Positions 1-5,095 of a stretch of 5,223 nt of DNA are shown here, in pieces. Origin of the DNA: an uncultured Alphaproteobacteria bacterium (lineage in GTDB: Bacteria > Pseudomonadota > Alphaproteobacteria > Rhizobiales > Hyphomicrobiaceae); the NCBI GenBank assembly GCA_937950105.1, contig CALFEM010000562.1, forward strand, positions 1 to 5,223. Direction: 5' to 3'. A program made the position numbers and the translations under genes. Under the pieces are notes generated by a model, which worked only from the letters and a program-made list of their open reading frames with translations, had not been told where the DNA came from and did not search any database. The stretch's first letter is position 1, and each line of letters opens with the position of its first letter.

Positions 1-371
1 GCCCGCTCGCCGCGCGCACCCGTCTCGCGAAGCAGGCCAACACCATCCAGCTGGTCGGCTCGGTTGTGATGCTGACGGCGCCGATCATGCTCGCCATCGC
101 CAAGGCGCCGGGCCTCGTTCTGGTGCAGGTGGTGGCCGGCGCCGCGATCCTCGGCTCGACGGTCTTAATGCACCTGCTGACGCTGCCGGTGGAGATGGAC
201 GCGAGCTTCCGCCGCGCGCTGCCGCTGCTGAAGGAAGGCCGCTACCTCGACGACAACGACATGCCGGCCGCGCGATCCATTCTGCGCGCTGCTGCGTTCA
301 CCTACGTCGCAGCGGCAGCCTATACGCTGCTCGACGTGGCGCAGTGGGCGCGCATCATCCTGCGGCGCTGA
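1..371 (+). CDS. YugP-type zinc metallopeptidase, C-terminal part (partial)
   Basis: Frame 3 is open from the left edge (PLAARTRLAKQANT...) to TGA at 369-371, so the gene starts upstream and only about 122 C-terminal residues are visible. A GTG at 66 is internal, not a likely start. The visible part has two hydrophobic helices (around SVVMLTAPIMLAIA and VLVQVVAGAAILGSTVLM), then LTLPVEMDAS, then RAL..L..GRYL and a final helix AAFTYVAAAAYTLL. The order hydrophobic helices, LPVE.DAS, RAL, A..(I/V)L.AAA.TYVAAA is the signature C-terminus of the YugP/neutral zinc metallopeptidase 2 family, inner-membrane proteins whose HExxH site lies in the N-terminal part, here outside the window. The substrate is unknown to me. 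Its stop overlaps the next gene's ATG (TGATG), which suggests translational coupling. Family assignment is fairly sure; catalytic competence cannot be judged. Confidence 0.82.
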   Translation, partial: PLAARTRLAKQANTIQLVGSVVMLTAPIMLAIAKAPGLVLVQVVAGAAILGSTVLMHLLTLPVEMDASFRRALPLLKEGRYLDDNDMPAARSILRAAAFTYVAAAAYTLLDVAQWARIILRR

Positions 372-1294
372 TGCACGGGGCGATGCAACTCGTGCCGCTG
401 TTCTGCTTTCCCGATACGCCCGATCTGCCGCTGCCGCCGGGGCATCGCTTCCCGGCGACGAAGTATCGCCTGCTGCGCGGGCGCGTCGCGGCCGAGCGCG
501 TGCTTGGCGGTGCCGATGTCGTTGCCTCGCCGCTGATTGCGATCGACGACGCACTGCGCGCGCACGATGAAGGGTATGTGCGAGACGTGCTCGAAGGCCG
601 GTTGTCGGCGGATGCGGAACGGCGCATCGGCATTCCGTGGAGTCCCGTCCTGAAGCAGCGCTCGCTGGCGACGGTCGGCGGGGCGCTGCTGTCGGCGCGG
701 TCGGCGTTGCGCGACGGCATATCGGGGCAGCTCGCGGGCGGCACGCATCACGCGCATCGCGATTTCGGCTCCGGCTATTGCGTATTGAACGATCTCGCGG
801 TCGCTGCGCTGACGTTGCTCGACGCGGGCGAGGTATCGCGCGTGACCATCCTCGATTGCGACGTGCATCAGGGCGACGGCACCGCGGCCATCCTCGCGAA
901 TGAGCCGCTCGTGCAGACCATCTCGATCCACGGCGCAAAGAACTTCCCGTTCCGCAAGCACGCCTCCGATCTCGACATCGCGCTCGCCGACGAGGCGGGT
1001 GACGACGATTATCTCGCGGCTCTGGAAACTGCGCTCGCCGCGGTCGCGCGCTTTTCGCCGGATCTGCTGCTCTATCTGTCGGGCGCGGACGCGCTCGCCG
1101 TCGATCGCCTCGGTCGCCTGTCGCTCACGCATAGAGGGCTCGCCGCGCGCGATACCCGCGTGTTCAACTTCGCGCGCTCGCGGCGCTTGCCCGTCGCCAT
1201 CGCCATTGGCGGCGGCTATGCCGAGCCTATCGACGCGACCATCGAGGGCTATGTCGGCACGTTCAGTGCGGCGCGGCGCGTGTACGTCTTCTGA
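371..1294 (+). CDS. Histone deacetylase family protein (zinc amidohydrolase)
   Basis: This is a complete cytoplasmic arginase/deacetylase-fold protein of 307 residues, normal for the bacterial single-domain family, with no signal peptide. Numbered from ATG 371, it shows PPGHRFPATKYRLL near the N-terminus, GGTHHAHRDFGSGYCVLND around residue 123 with the catalytic His pair (126/127), DCDVHQGDGT with Zn ligands D164 and H166, SIHGAKNFPFRK, GADALAVDRLGRLSLT with the third Zn ligand D240, and the transition-state Tyr in GGGYAE (283). All catalytic residues are present, so it should be active. The family removes acetyl groups from acetyl-lysine, acetylpolyamines or similar amides; the substrate here is not decidable. 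ATG 371 overlaps the upstream stop (TGATG). ATG 383, just before LVPLF, fits family N-termini equally well, and a GTG at 344 is less likely. The neighbouring peptidase is probably cotranscribed. Confidence 0.93.
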   Translation: MHGAMQLVPLFCFPDTPDLPLPPGHRFPATKYRLLRGRVAAERVLGGADVVASPLIAIDDALRAHDEGYVRDVLEGRLSADAERRIGIPWSPVLKQRSLATVGGALLSARSALRDGISGQLAGGTHHAHRDFGSGYCVLNDLAVAALTLLDAGEVSRVTILDCDVHQGDGTAAILANEPLVQTISIHGAKNFPFRKHASDLDIALADEAGDDDYLAALETALAAVARFSPDLLLYLSGADALAVDRLGRLSLTHRGLAARDTRVFNFARSRRLPVAIAIGGGYAEPIDATIEGYVGTFSAARRVYVF

Positions 1295-1295
1295 C

Positions 1296-1322
1296 GCGTC
1301 ATGCGTCATGCGTCATGCGTCA
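1296..1322. repeat. 7-bp tandem repeat (GCGTCAT, ~3.9 units) between convergent genes
   Basis: Units of gcgtcat start at 1296, 1303, 1310 and 1317, the last lacking its final base. The run fills the 18-bp gap between the deacetylase stop (1292-1294) and the transporter stop and extends into the transporter's end. On the minus strand each unit carries TGA, and because the period is 7 these stops fall in all three minus frames (1299, 1306, 1313, 1320). The transporter uses the one at 1313-1315. No hairpin with a T-run is visible here. Confidence 0.9.
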
Positions 1323-2620
1323 GGTGTCGCAGCCTTCGCCTGCTTCTCGGCGAGCTGGCGGCCGAGCGTCAAGCTGAGAAGCAGCCACACGATCGACGCC
1401 GGTATCGCCAAGAGCGCGATGGCGCCGCCCGAAAGACCTGCCGCCTTGCCGAGCGTGTTGAACACCCAGCCCGAGGCCGCGTCGCCGCCGCGAAACACGA
1501 CCGTGTCGATGAAGCTCTGCGCCTTGTACTTCTCCTCCGGCTCGACAACGGTATAGAGCACCTTCACCGCCGGGCTCGACAGCGCGAAGGCAATCGCGCG
1601 CTCGATCGCCATGATCGATACGATCACGAACAGCGTCGGTGACAGCGCGAGGGCGACGAGGCCGATCGCACACCATACCGGCAGGGCGGCGGCGGCGATG
1701 CCGATGCCGTAGCGCTGCATCACGCGACCCGTCAGGAACAGTTGCGCGAGGATGGTGAGAACCGAAACCGCGAGATCGAGCCGCGCGAACAGGGCCACGC
1801 GCGCGGTGCGGTCGGTCAGCGTTTCGCCGACGATGCGCGTCTGCTCGAGATAGAAGAACGTCGAGACGAGATTGGCGAGCAGGATCCAGAGCGCGATGCG
1901 AAACAGATACGGCGATTGCCACACGCGCACGGCTCCGGCGAGGATGTCCTTGCCCACGGGCTGCTGTTCGCTCGCCGCATCGAGACGCGCCGGTGCGATG
2001 CGGCGCAGATACATCGCCGCGAAAAGGGACGCGCCAAGCAGCGCGGCGGAGACGAGCAGCAGGTTGTCGGGCCCGACCACGCCGACGAGCGCCTGCGTGA
2101 TAACGGGTCCGGTGAAAGCGCCCGCGGTTCCGCCCGCGGCGATGAAGCCGTAGAGCCGCTTCGCCTGACCGCTCTCCCACAGATCGGACATGACGATCCA
2201 GAACAGCGACACGACGAACAGGTTGAACACGCTCGCCCAGACGAAGAATACGCTGGCGACGAGCGGCGTCGGTGCGTCGCCGGTCAGCATCAGCCAGAAC
2301 GCGAGCAGGTTCGTGATGAAGAAGCCGTAGACGGCGGGCACGATCAGCCGCTTGGCAAGATGCGACGTGATCCAGCCGAACAGCGGTACGGCGGCGAGCA
2401 TGACGAAGAACACGACGACGAACAGTGTCTGCAGGTGGTCGCGACCGACCGCGACGCCCATTTCGTCACGCACCGGGCGGATGATGTAGTAGGCGGCGAG
2501 CACGAGGAAGAAGTACGCGAACGAGACCAGCATGGCGGCGATTTCGCGCGGTTCGACATCGACCATGCGCCGCAGCGTCCGCTGGAAGGGATGCGCTGCG
2601 TCGTCTGCGGGAGCTGCCAC
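1313..2620 (-). CDS. MFS-type transporter, ATP/ADP translocase-like (Npt/Tlc-related)
   Basis: This is an integral membrane protein of 435 residues from the chosen start, with about 10-12 hydrophobic segments. Family marks are MVDVEPREIAAMLVSFAYFF, then YYIIRPVRDEMG directly after TM1, SDLWESGQAKRLYGFIAAGG in the middle, and near the C-terminus ERAIAFALSSPAVKVLYTVV followed by EEKYKAQSFIDTVVFRGGD. These place it in the COG3202 (Npt1/Npt2, Tlc-like) branch of the major facilitator fold. In obligate intracellular bacteria relatives exchange ATP and ADP; members in free-living proteobacteria have no established substrate, so nucleotide transport should not be assumed. I chose GTG 2620 because GAGG (2629-2632) lies 8 nt upstream and the conserved sequence begins soon after. 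A longer reading from GTG 2710 adds 30 residues that look non-coding (TTA and AGG codons, no recognisable motif). It converges on the deacetylase and diverges from aat. Confidence 0.88.
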   Translation of the reverse strand: MAAPADDAAHPFQRTLRRMVDVEPREIAAMLVSFAYFFLVLAAYYIIRPVRDEMGVAVGRDHLQTLFVVVFFVMLAAVPLFGWITSHLAKRLIVPAVYGFFITNLLAFWLMLTGDAPTPLVASVFFVWASVFNLFVVSLFWIVMSDLWESGQAKRLYGFIAAGGTAGAFTGPVITQALVGVVGPDNLLLVSAALLGASLFAAMYLRRIAPARLDAASEQQPVGKDILAGAVRVWQSPYLFRIALWILLANLVSTFFYLEQTRIVGETLTDRTARVALFARLDLAVSVLTILAQLFLTGRVMQRYGIGIAAAALPVWCAIGLVALALSPTLFVIVSIMAIERAIAFALSSPAVKVLYTVVEPEEKYKAQSFIDTVVFRGGDAASGWVFNTLGKAAGLSGGAIALLAIPASIVWLLLSLTLGRQLAEKQAKAATPDA

Positions 2621-2628
2621 GGGATCAA

Positions 2629-2632
2629 CCTC
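2629..2632 (-). promoter_or_regulatory. Ribosome binding site for the transporter (supports GTG 2620)
   Basis: On the minus strand the sequence reads GAGGTTGATCCC-GTG, with GAGG 8 nt from the GTG at 2618-2620. This spacing is near optimal and is the main reason to prefer this start over GTG 2710. The 2710 start has only a weaker GGAA about 7 nt upstream. Confidence 0.5.
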
Positions 2633-2740
2633 GTCGAACCTTGTTTGCGAAAGCCGCACGCGAGCGAGGCGCGCCGTTAACGGTTGCGCAACCACGCCGG
2701 CAGATTGCACGCGCCATTTCCGAGCGAGTGGACCGGGATT

Positions 2741-2768
2741 TGCTTAACCTTAGACGTGACTGCGTCAA
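2741..2768 (-). promoter_or_regulatory. Possible weak sigma-70-type promoter for the transporter
   Basis: Reading the minus strand, TTGACG (2768-2763) is a good -35 hexamer. The -10 candidate at 16 nt spacing is TAAGCA (2746-2741), which matches the consensus poorly. It lies in the divergent intergenic region in the right orientation for the transporter. Transcription would begin near 2735 and leave a leader of roughly 115 nt to GTG 2620. I found no comparable pair on the plus strand for aat. Treat as tentative. Confidence 0.22.
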
Positions 2769-2785
2769 GAAGTGAGTGACCGTTC

Positions 2786-2790
2786 GGGAG
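2786..2790 (+). promoter_or_regulatory. Ribosome binding site for aat (supports TTG 2798)
   Basis: GGGAG lies 7 nt upstream of the TTG at 2798-2800. It is the clearest Shine-Dalgarno in the intergenic region and makes the unusual TTG start credible, so the long N-terminal extension of the transferase may be truly translated. Confidence 0.55.
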
Positions 2791-2797
2791 AACTGAA

Positions 2798-3790
2798 TTG
2801 AGCAGCAAGGCGACATCCGCGTCCGCGCTGCCGTCGCAATCCGCGACGGCGCTCCGATCGCCCGAGCCCTTGCGAGGGCGTCAATCGGCAGCGCAGCCAA
2901 AAGTTGCCAACGTGACGGAACATGGCGCGCCGCGCGAGGGCTGGGCGGCCTGGACGAAACGCGCGGCGCTGGCGATCGCCTTCGACGTGAAGCCGCCCCG
3001 TCACCGCGCGGCGCCGCGTCTGGTCGCGCGGCTTCTGCGTCACGTTCTGGCGGGTGCCGAGGTGCGCCGCGTGCTGCCCTCCCCGGACGATGCCTTGCCC
3101 GGGCGCGAGGGCGTTGCCGGATATTGCGACGACCTGAGCGTCGCGTCGCTGCGCCGGGCCTATGCGCGAGGCCTGTTCCCCTGCACCCATTTCGGTCCGA
3201 TGCGCTGGAACGCGCCGCCGCTGCGCGCGGTGCTCGACATCCGCGAGTTCAAGCTGCGCGACGAACTGCGCCGCAAGTTGAAGAAGCGCGCTTTCCGCGT
3301 CACGTTCGATGCCGAGCCGCGCGCGGTGATGCTGGCGTGCGCGGCGCCGCGTCCCGGCCAGTGGCCGCTGACGTGGATATCGCCCGCGATCGTCGAAGCC
3401 TATATGGCGCTCAACGCGGCCGGCGACATGCATTCGGTCGAGGTGTGGGACGAGAGCGGTGCGCTGGTCGGCGGGCTGTTCGGCACGGTGGTCGGCCGCT
3501 GCTTCGTGGTCGAGTCGCTGTTCCACGTGCGCGATCACACGTCGAAGTATGGCCTCGCGGTGCTGATCGCGCATTTGCAGGCGTGGGGCTTCACGCACGT
3601 CGACAACAAGCTGCAGAACCCGCACACTGAGGCGCTGGGCTTTCGCGAGATCGCGCGCGCGGATTACGTCGCGCTGCTCGCGGTGCCGACGCCCGTGGCG
3701 CTGGCGCGGCGGCGCTGGAGCTTCGACGCGGGCCTCGACCTCGGCAAATGGAAGCCGGAGCAGGGCGGGCCTGTGCGAATGCCTCGGTAG
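2798..3790 (+). CDS. aat: Divergent leucyl/phenylalanyl-tRNA-protein transferase (Aat) paralogue
   Basis: A 330-residue cytoplasmic protein. From about residue 93 it follows the L/F-transferase fold: LPSPDDALPG, DLSVASLRRAYARGLFP (112-128), RWNAPPLRAVL (136-146), RRKLKKRAFRVTFD, CAAPRPGQ, TWISPAIVEAYMAL (192-205), HSVEVWDESGALVGGLFG (212-229), VESLFHVRDHTSK (238-250), VDNKLQNPHTEALG (268-281). Canonical enzymes move Leu, Phe or Met from aminoacyl-tRNA to N-terminal Arg/Lys of proteins, feeding ClpS/ClpAP in the N-end rule pathway. This copy departs from them: about 90 extra N-terminal residues (the first 45 Ser/Ala-rich), GES changed to VES, and D-x-Q changed to D269-N-K271, while E239 and D269 are kept. 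FPW and WW in the substrate pocket region read FPC and RW. It may have altered specificity or a different reaction. Start TTG 2798 has GGGAG 7 nt upstream. The 3' end has a near-identical 31-bp copy 166 bp downstream. Confidence 0.8.
   Translation: MSSKATSASALPSQSATALRSPEPLRGRQSAAQPKVANVTEHGAPREGWAAWTKRAALAIAFDVKPPRHRAAPRLVARLLRHVLAGAEVRRVLPSPDDALPGREGVAGYCDDLSVASLRRAYARGLFPCTHFGPMRWNAPPLRAVLDIREFKLRDELRRKLKKRAFRVTFDAEPRAVMLACAAPRPGQWPLTWISPAIVEAYMALNAAGDMHSVEVWDESGALVGGLFGTVVGRCFVVESLFHVRDHTSKYGLAVLIAHLQAWGFTHVDNKLQNPHTEALGFREIARADYVALLAVPTPVALARRRWSFDAGLDLGKWKPEQGGPVRMPR
3740..3770 (+). repeat. 31-bp direct repeat, copy 1 (inside the aat 3' end)
   Basis: The segment starting ctcggcaaatggaagccg encodes LGKWKPEQGG near the Aat C-terminus. 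It recurs at 3906-3936 with one mismatch (g3763 versus c3929). The two copies flank repeat element B1, whose recognisable part starts right after the aat stop. After the repeat, copy 1 continues ctgtgcgaatg and copy 2 gggccttcc, so homology ends sharply. Confidence 0.9.
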
Positions 3791-3891
3791 GGCGTGTTAG
3801 GCGCACAGACGGAGCGGAGCGACGTCGAGCACCGTAACACGCCGTTGCCGGGCAACGGCGCAATACGGCGCGAAGGTGCGCCTATTGCGCC
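3791..3891 (+). repeat. Element B, copy 1 (hairpin-rich ~101-bp intergenic repeat)
   Basis: It starts directly after the aat TAG with ggcgtgttaggcg and aligns without gaps to 4131-4231. It holds a 10-bp inverted repeat with a 1-base centre (cgccgttgcc g ggcaacggcg, 3840-3860) and a second hairpin (3857-3891) whose arms ggcgcaata and tattgcgcc pair perfectly, with an inner ggcgc/gcgcc stem. The two hairpins share ggcg at 3857-3860, so they are partly alternative. There is no T-run after the stem, so it is not a classical intrinsic terminator, though it could stabilise or end the aat transcript. This copy has lost the first hairpin seen in copies 2 and 3. Confidence 0.85.
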
Positions 3892-3905
3892 CTACGCGCT
3901 ACGCG

Positions 3906-3936
3906 CTCGGCAAATGGAAGCCGGAGCACGGCGGGC
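3906..3936 (+). repeat. 31-bp direct repeat, copy 2 (duplicated aat 3'-end segment)
   Basis: 30 of 31 bases match 3740-3770 inside aat. This copy lies outside the gene, 166 bp downstream, after element B1. It looks like a duplicated fragment created when B1 arrived, or left by recombination. The following 3937-3994 (gggccttcccgcg... to ggtctc) matches nothing else in the window, and I recognise no gene in it. Confidence 0.88.
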
Positions 3937-3994
3937 GGGCCTTCCCGCGTCTGATCGAAACATTCGCACCAATTTTCCAGGCCGCCCACGGTCT

Positions 3995-4250
3995 CGTCAT
4001 CCAGGGCTTGGCCCGGAATCCACGCAAGCCGATGCGAAGCGCTTGCGTCGCTGCATCGTCGAGCATCGTTCGATCTGGCGTGGGTCCCGGCCTGCGCCGG
4101 GATGACGGCGGAGTGTGCGGCGCCGGGGTCGGCGTGTCAGGCGCTGCGACCGAGCGCAGCGAAATCGAACACCGTAGCACGCCGCTGCCAGGCAACGGCG
4201 CAATACGGCGCAAAGGCGCGCCTAATGCGCCCTTCGTGCTGTCATCCTAC
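3995..4250 (+). repeat. 256-bp compound repeat, unit 1 (element A + element B)
   Basis: Element A (3996-4106, 111 bp) begins gtcatccagg and ends ccgggatgac, inverted termini with one mismatch here. Just inside each end is a hairpin: a degraded version of ccgggc ttg gcccgg on the left, and cccggc ctgc gccggg (4085-4100 region) on the right. In the centre, acgcaag and cttgcgt also pair. Element B (4131-4231) follows with three hairpins: cgctgcg/cgcagcg, cgccgctgcc/ggcaacggcg (one mismatch) and the ggcgca/tgcgcc stem. Frames running through this DNA are repeated with the unit and show no protein motif. Confidence 0.93.
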
Positions 4251-4506
4251 CGTCATCCCGGGCTTGGCCCGGAATCCACGCAAGCCGATGCGAAGCGCTT
4301 GCGTCGCTGCATCGTCGAGCATCGTTCGATCTGGCGTGGGTCCCGGCCTGCGCCGGGATGACGGCGGAGTGTGCGGCGCCGGGGTCGGCGTGTCAGGCGC
4401 TGCGACCGAGCGCAGCGAAATCGAACACCGTAGCACGCCGCTGCCAGGCAACGGCGCAATACGGCGCAAAGGCGCGCCTAATGCGCCCTTCGTGCTGTCA
4501 TCCTAC
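4251..4506 (+). repeat. 256-bp compound repeat, unit 2
   Basis: By eye it differs from unit 1 at a single base (c4259 versus a4003). Element A occupies 4252-4362, and its termini gtcatcccgg and ccgggatgac are perfect inverted repeats here. Element B occupies 4387-4487. Near-identity with unit 1 points to a recent tandem duplication or to gene conversion. Confidence 0.95.
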
Positions 4507-4759
4507 CGTCATCCCGGGCTTGGCCCGGAATCCACGCAAGCCGATGCGAAGCGCTTGCGTCGATGCATGGTCGAGCATCGTTCGATCTGGCGTGGGTCCC
4601 GGCCTGCGCCGAGATGACGGCGGAGTGTGCGGCGCCGGGGTCGGCGTTTCAGGCGCTGAGACGGAGCGCAGTGAAATCGAGCACCGTAACAAGCACTGTC
4701 GGGCACTGGCGCAATAGGGCGCAAAGGCGCGCCTATTGCGCCCTTCGTGCTGTATCCAC
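4507..4759 (+). repeat. Compound repeat, unit 3 (diverged, ~253 bp)
   Basis: Element A (4508-4618) has few changes, including gatgcatgg for gctgcatcg and a terminal ccgagatgac. Element B (4643-4742) is clearly more diverged, with at least one deletion. At several sites this B resembles B1 at 3791 rather than B2/B3, for example gagcaccgtaaca and cctattgcgccc. Its last hairpin is the strongest in the array: ggcgcaatagg (4708-4718) pairs perfectly with cctattgcgcc (4732-4742), with a further gcgc/gcgc stem inside. The unit ends at the stop codon of the hicA remnant. Confidence 0.9.
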
Positions 4760-4761
4760 CG

Positions 4762-4905
4762 TCAATTCAGAAAGTCGTCGGGTGTCACAGCAGCCTGCTT
4801 GAGAATGGCGCGCAGGGTGCCCTCAGGCATATCTCCGGGATGGTTCGGGATCGTTGTGAAACGGCCGGTCGCCGGTTTATGCCAGATTTCATGAGAGCCG
4901 GCCGT
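4762..4905 (-). pseudogene. hicA: HicA mRNA-interferase toxin, 5'-truncated remnant
   Basis: The minus strand from about 4905 to TGA at 4764-4762 reads 47 codons, TAGSHEIWHKPATGRFTT followed by IPNHPGDMPEGTLRAILKQ and AAVTPDDFLN. This is the C-terminal two thirds of a HicA (YcfA-type, double-stranded-RNA-binding-like) toxin: GSH with the catalytic His, a strand ending in IPNHPGD, and the closing helix EGTLRAILKQA. The usual 20-25 N-terminal residues and start codon are missing. The homologous reading stops at about 4902-4908, exactly where element C copy 1 begins (4909), and the frame above it is repeat DNA without ATG, GTG or TTG. On the other side the array reaches the stop codon. No hicB antitoxin is visible. 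It is almost certainly a non-functional relic. Confidence 0.8.
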
Positions 4906-4908
4906 GTG

Positions 4909-5006
4909 GCGGGCGTCCGGAGTGGCGCGTGTTGGTTCCCCGCAACGGTATTCCCGGATGATGCTTGGATGGTCGGGACAAGCCCGACCATGACAAACGC
5001 GAGAGG
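4909..5006 (+). repeat. Element C, copy 1 (left end missing)
   Basis: Matches 5125-5223 with three substitutions and one single-base indel. It lacks the left terminal inverted repeat that copy 2 has and instead abuts the hicA remnant. The right terminus (4966-4994) is a hairpin with ggtcggg and cccgacc arms. The central hairpin (arms near gtggcg and cgcaac) has lost pairing compared with copy 2. The matching region includes 12 bases beyond the right terminus (aaacgcgagagg). Confidence 0.9.
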
Positions 5007-5095
5007 CGGCGGCTAGCAGGAGCGGCAGCGCGGTGCCCGACCGCCCTCGTCCCCATCACTCCTCCATCTTGAGCGCGTTGATGAAGGCAATTGCT
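5007..5095. other. Unassigned spacer between two element C copies
   Basis: About 89 bases not repeated elsewhere in the window. On the minus strand a short open stretch ends ...AFINALKMEE then TGA (5055-5053), which could be the tail of a decayed gene. It is too short to assign, and no promoter, tRNA or terminator is evident. Confidence 0.4.

Noticed and set aside
320..1309. Long minus-strand open frame (329 codons) opposite the deacetylase, and a second one at 165-938
   Set aside because: Arg/Ala-rich translations with no motif, lying antisense to a gene with complete catalytic motifs; typical GC-rich shadow frames.
1742..2680. Plus-strand 312-codon frame opposite the transporter
   Set aside because: Highly charged, low-complexity translation (Arg, Glu, Asp, His) that mirrors the transporter's codons; the minus strand carries clear transmembrane segments and family motifs.
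2740..2768. Plus-strand promoter for aat (TTGCTT at 2740)
   Set aside because: The hexamer 17 nt downstream is CGTCAA, with no resemblance to a -10 box.
2765..3625. Minus-strand 286-codon frame opposite aat
   Set aside because: No recognisable motif, and the plus strand encodes the full set of transferase motifs.
3857..3891. Intrinsic terminator for aat
   Set aside because: The stem is strong but is followed by ctacgcgc with no T-run; kept only as a hairpin within element B.
3876..4717. Plus- and minus-strand frames of 64-171 codons in the repeat array
   Set aside because: They repeat with the 256-bp unit (the same peptide appears two or three times) and follow hairpin arms; the period is not a multiple of three and no start has a ribosome binding site. 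Repeat DNA, not genes.
3995..4759. Possible CRISPR array
   Set aside because: The period is 256 bp, and the whole unit is repeated with no short repeat/variable spacer pattern.
4785..4991. Minus-strand 68-codon frame beginning MVGLVPTIQASSGN
   Set aside because: It starts inside element C and overlaps the hicA remnant in another frame; the translation reflects the repeat and has no family signal.
5053..5095. Minus-strand tail reading AFINALKMEE before a stop
   Set aside because: It could be the end of a decayed gene, but about ten residues are too few to assign a family.
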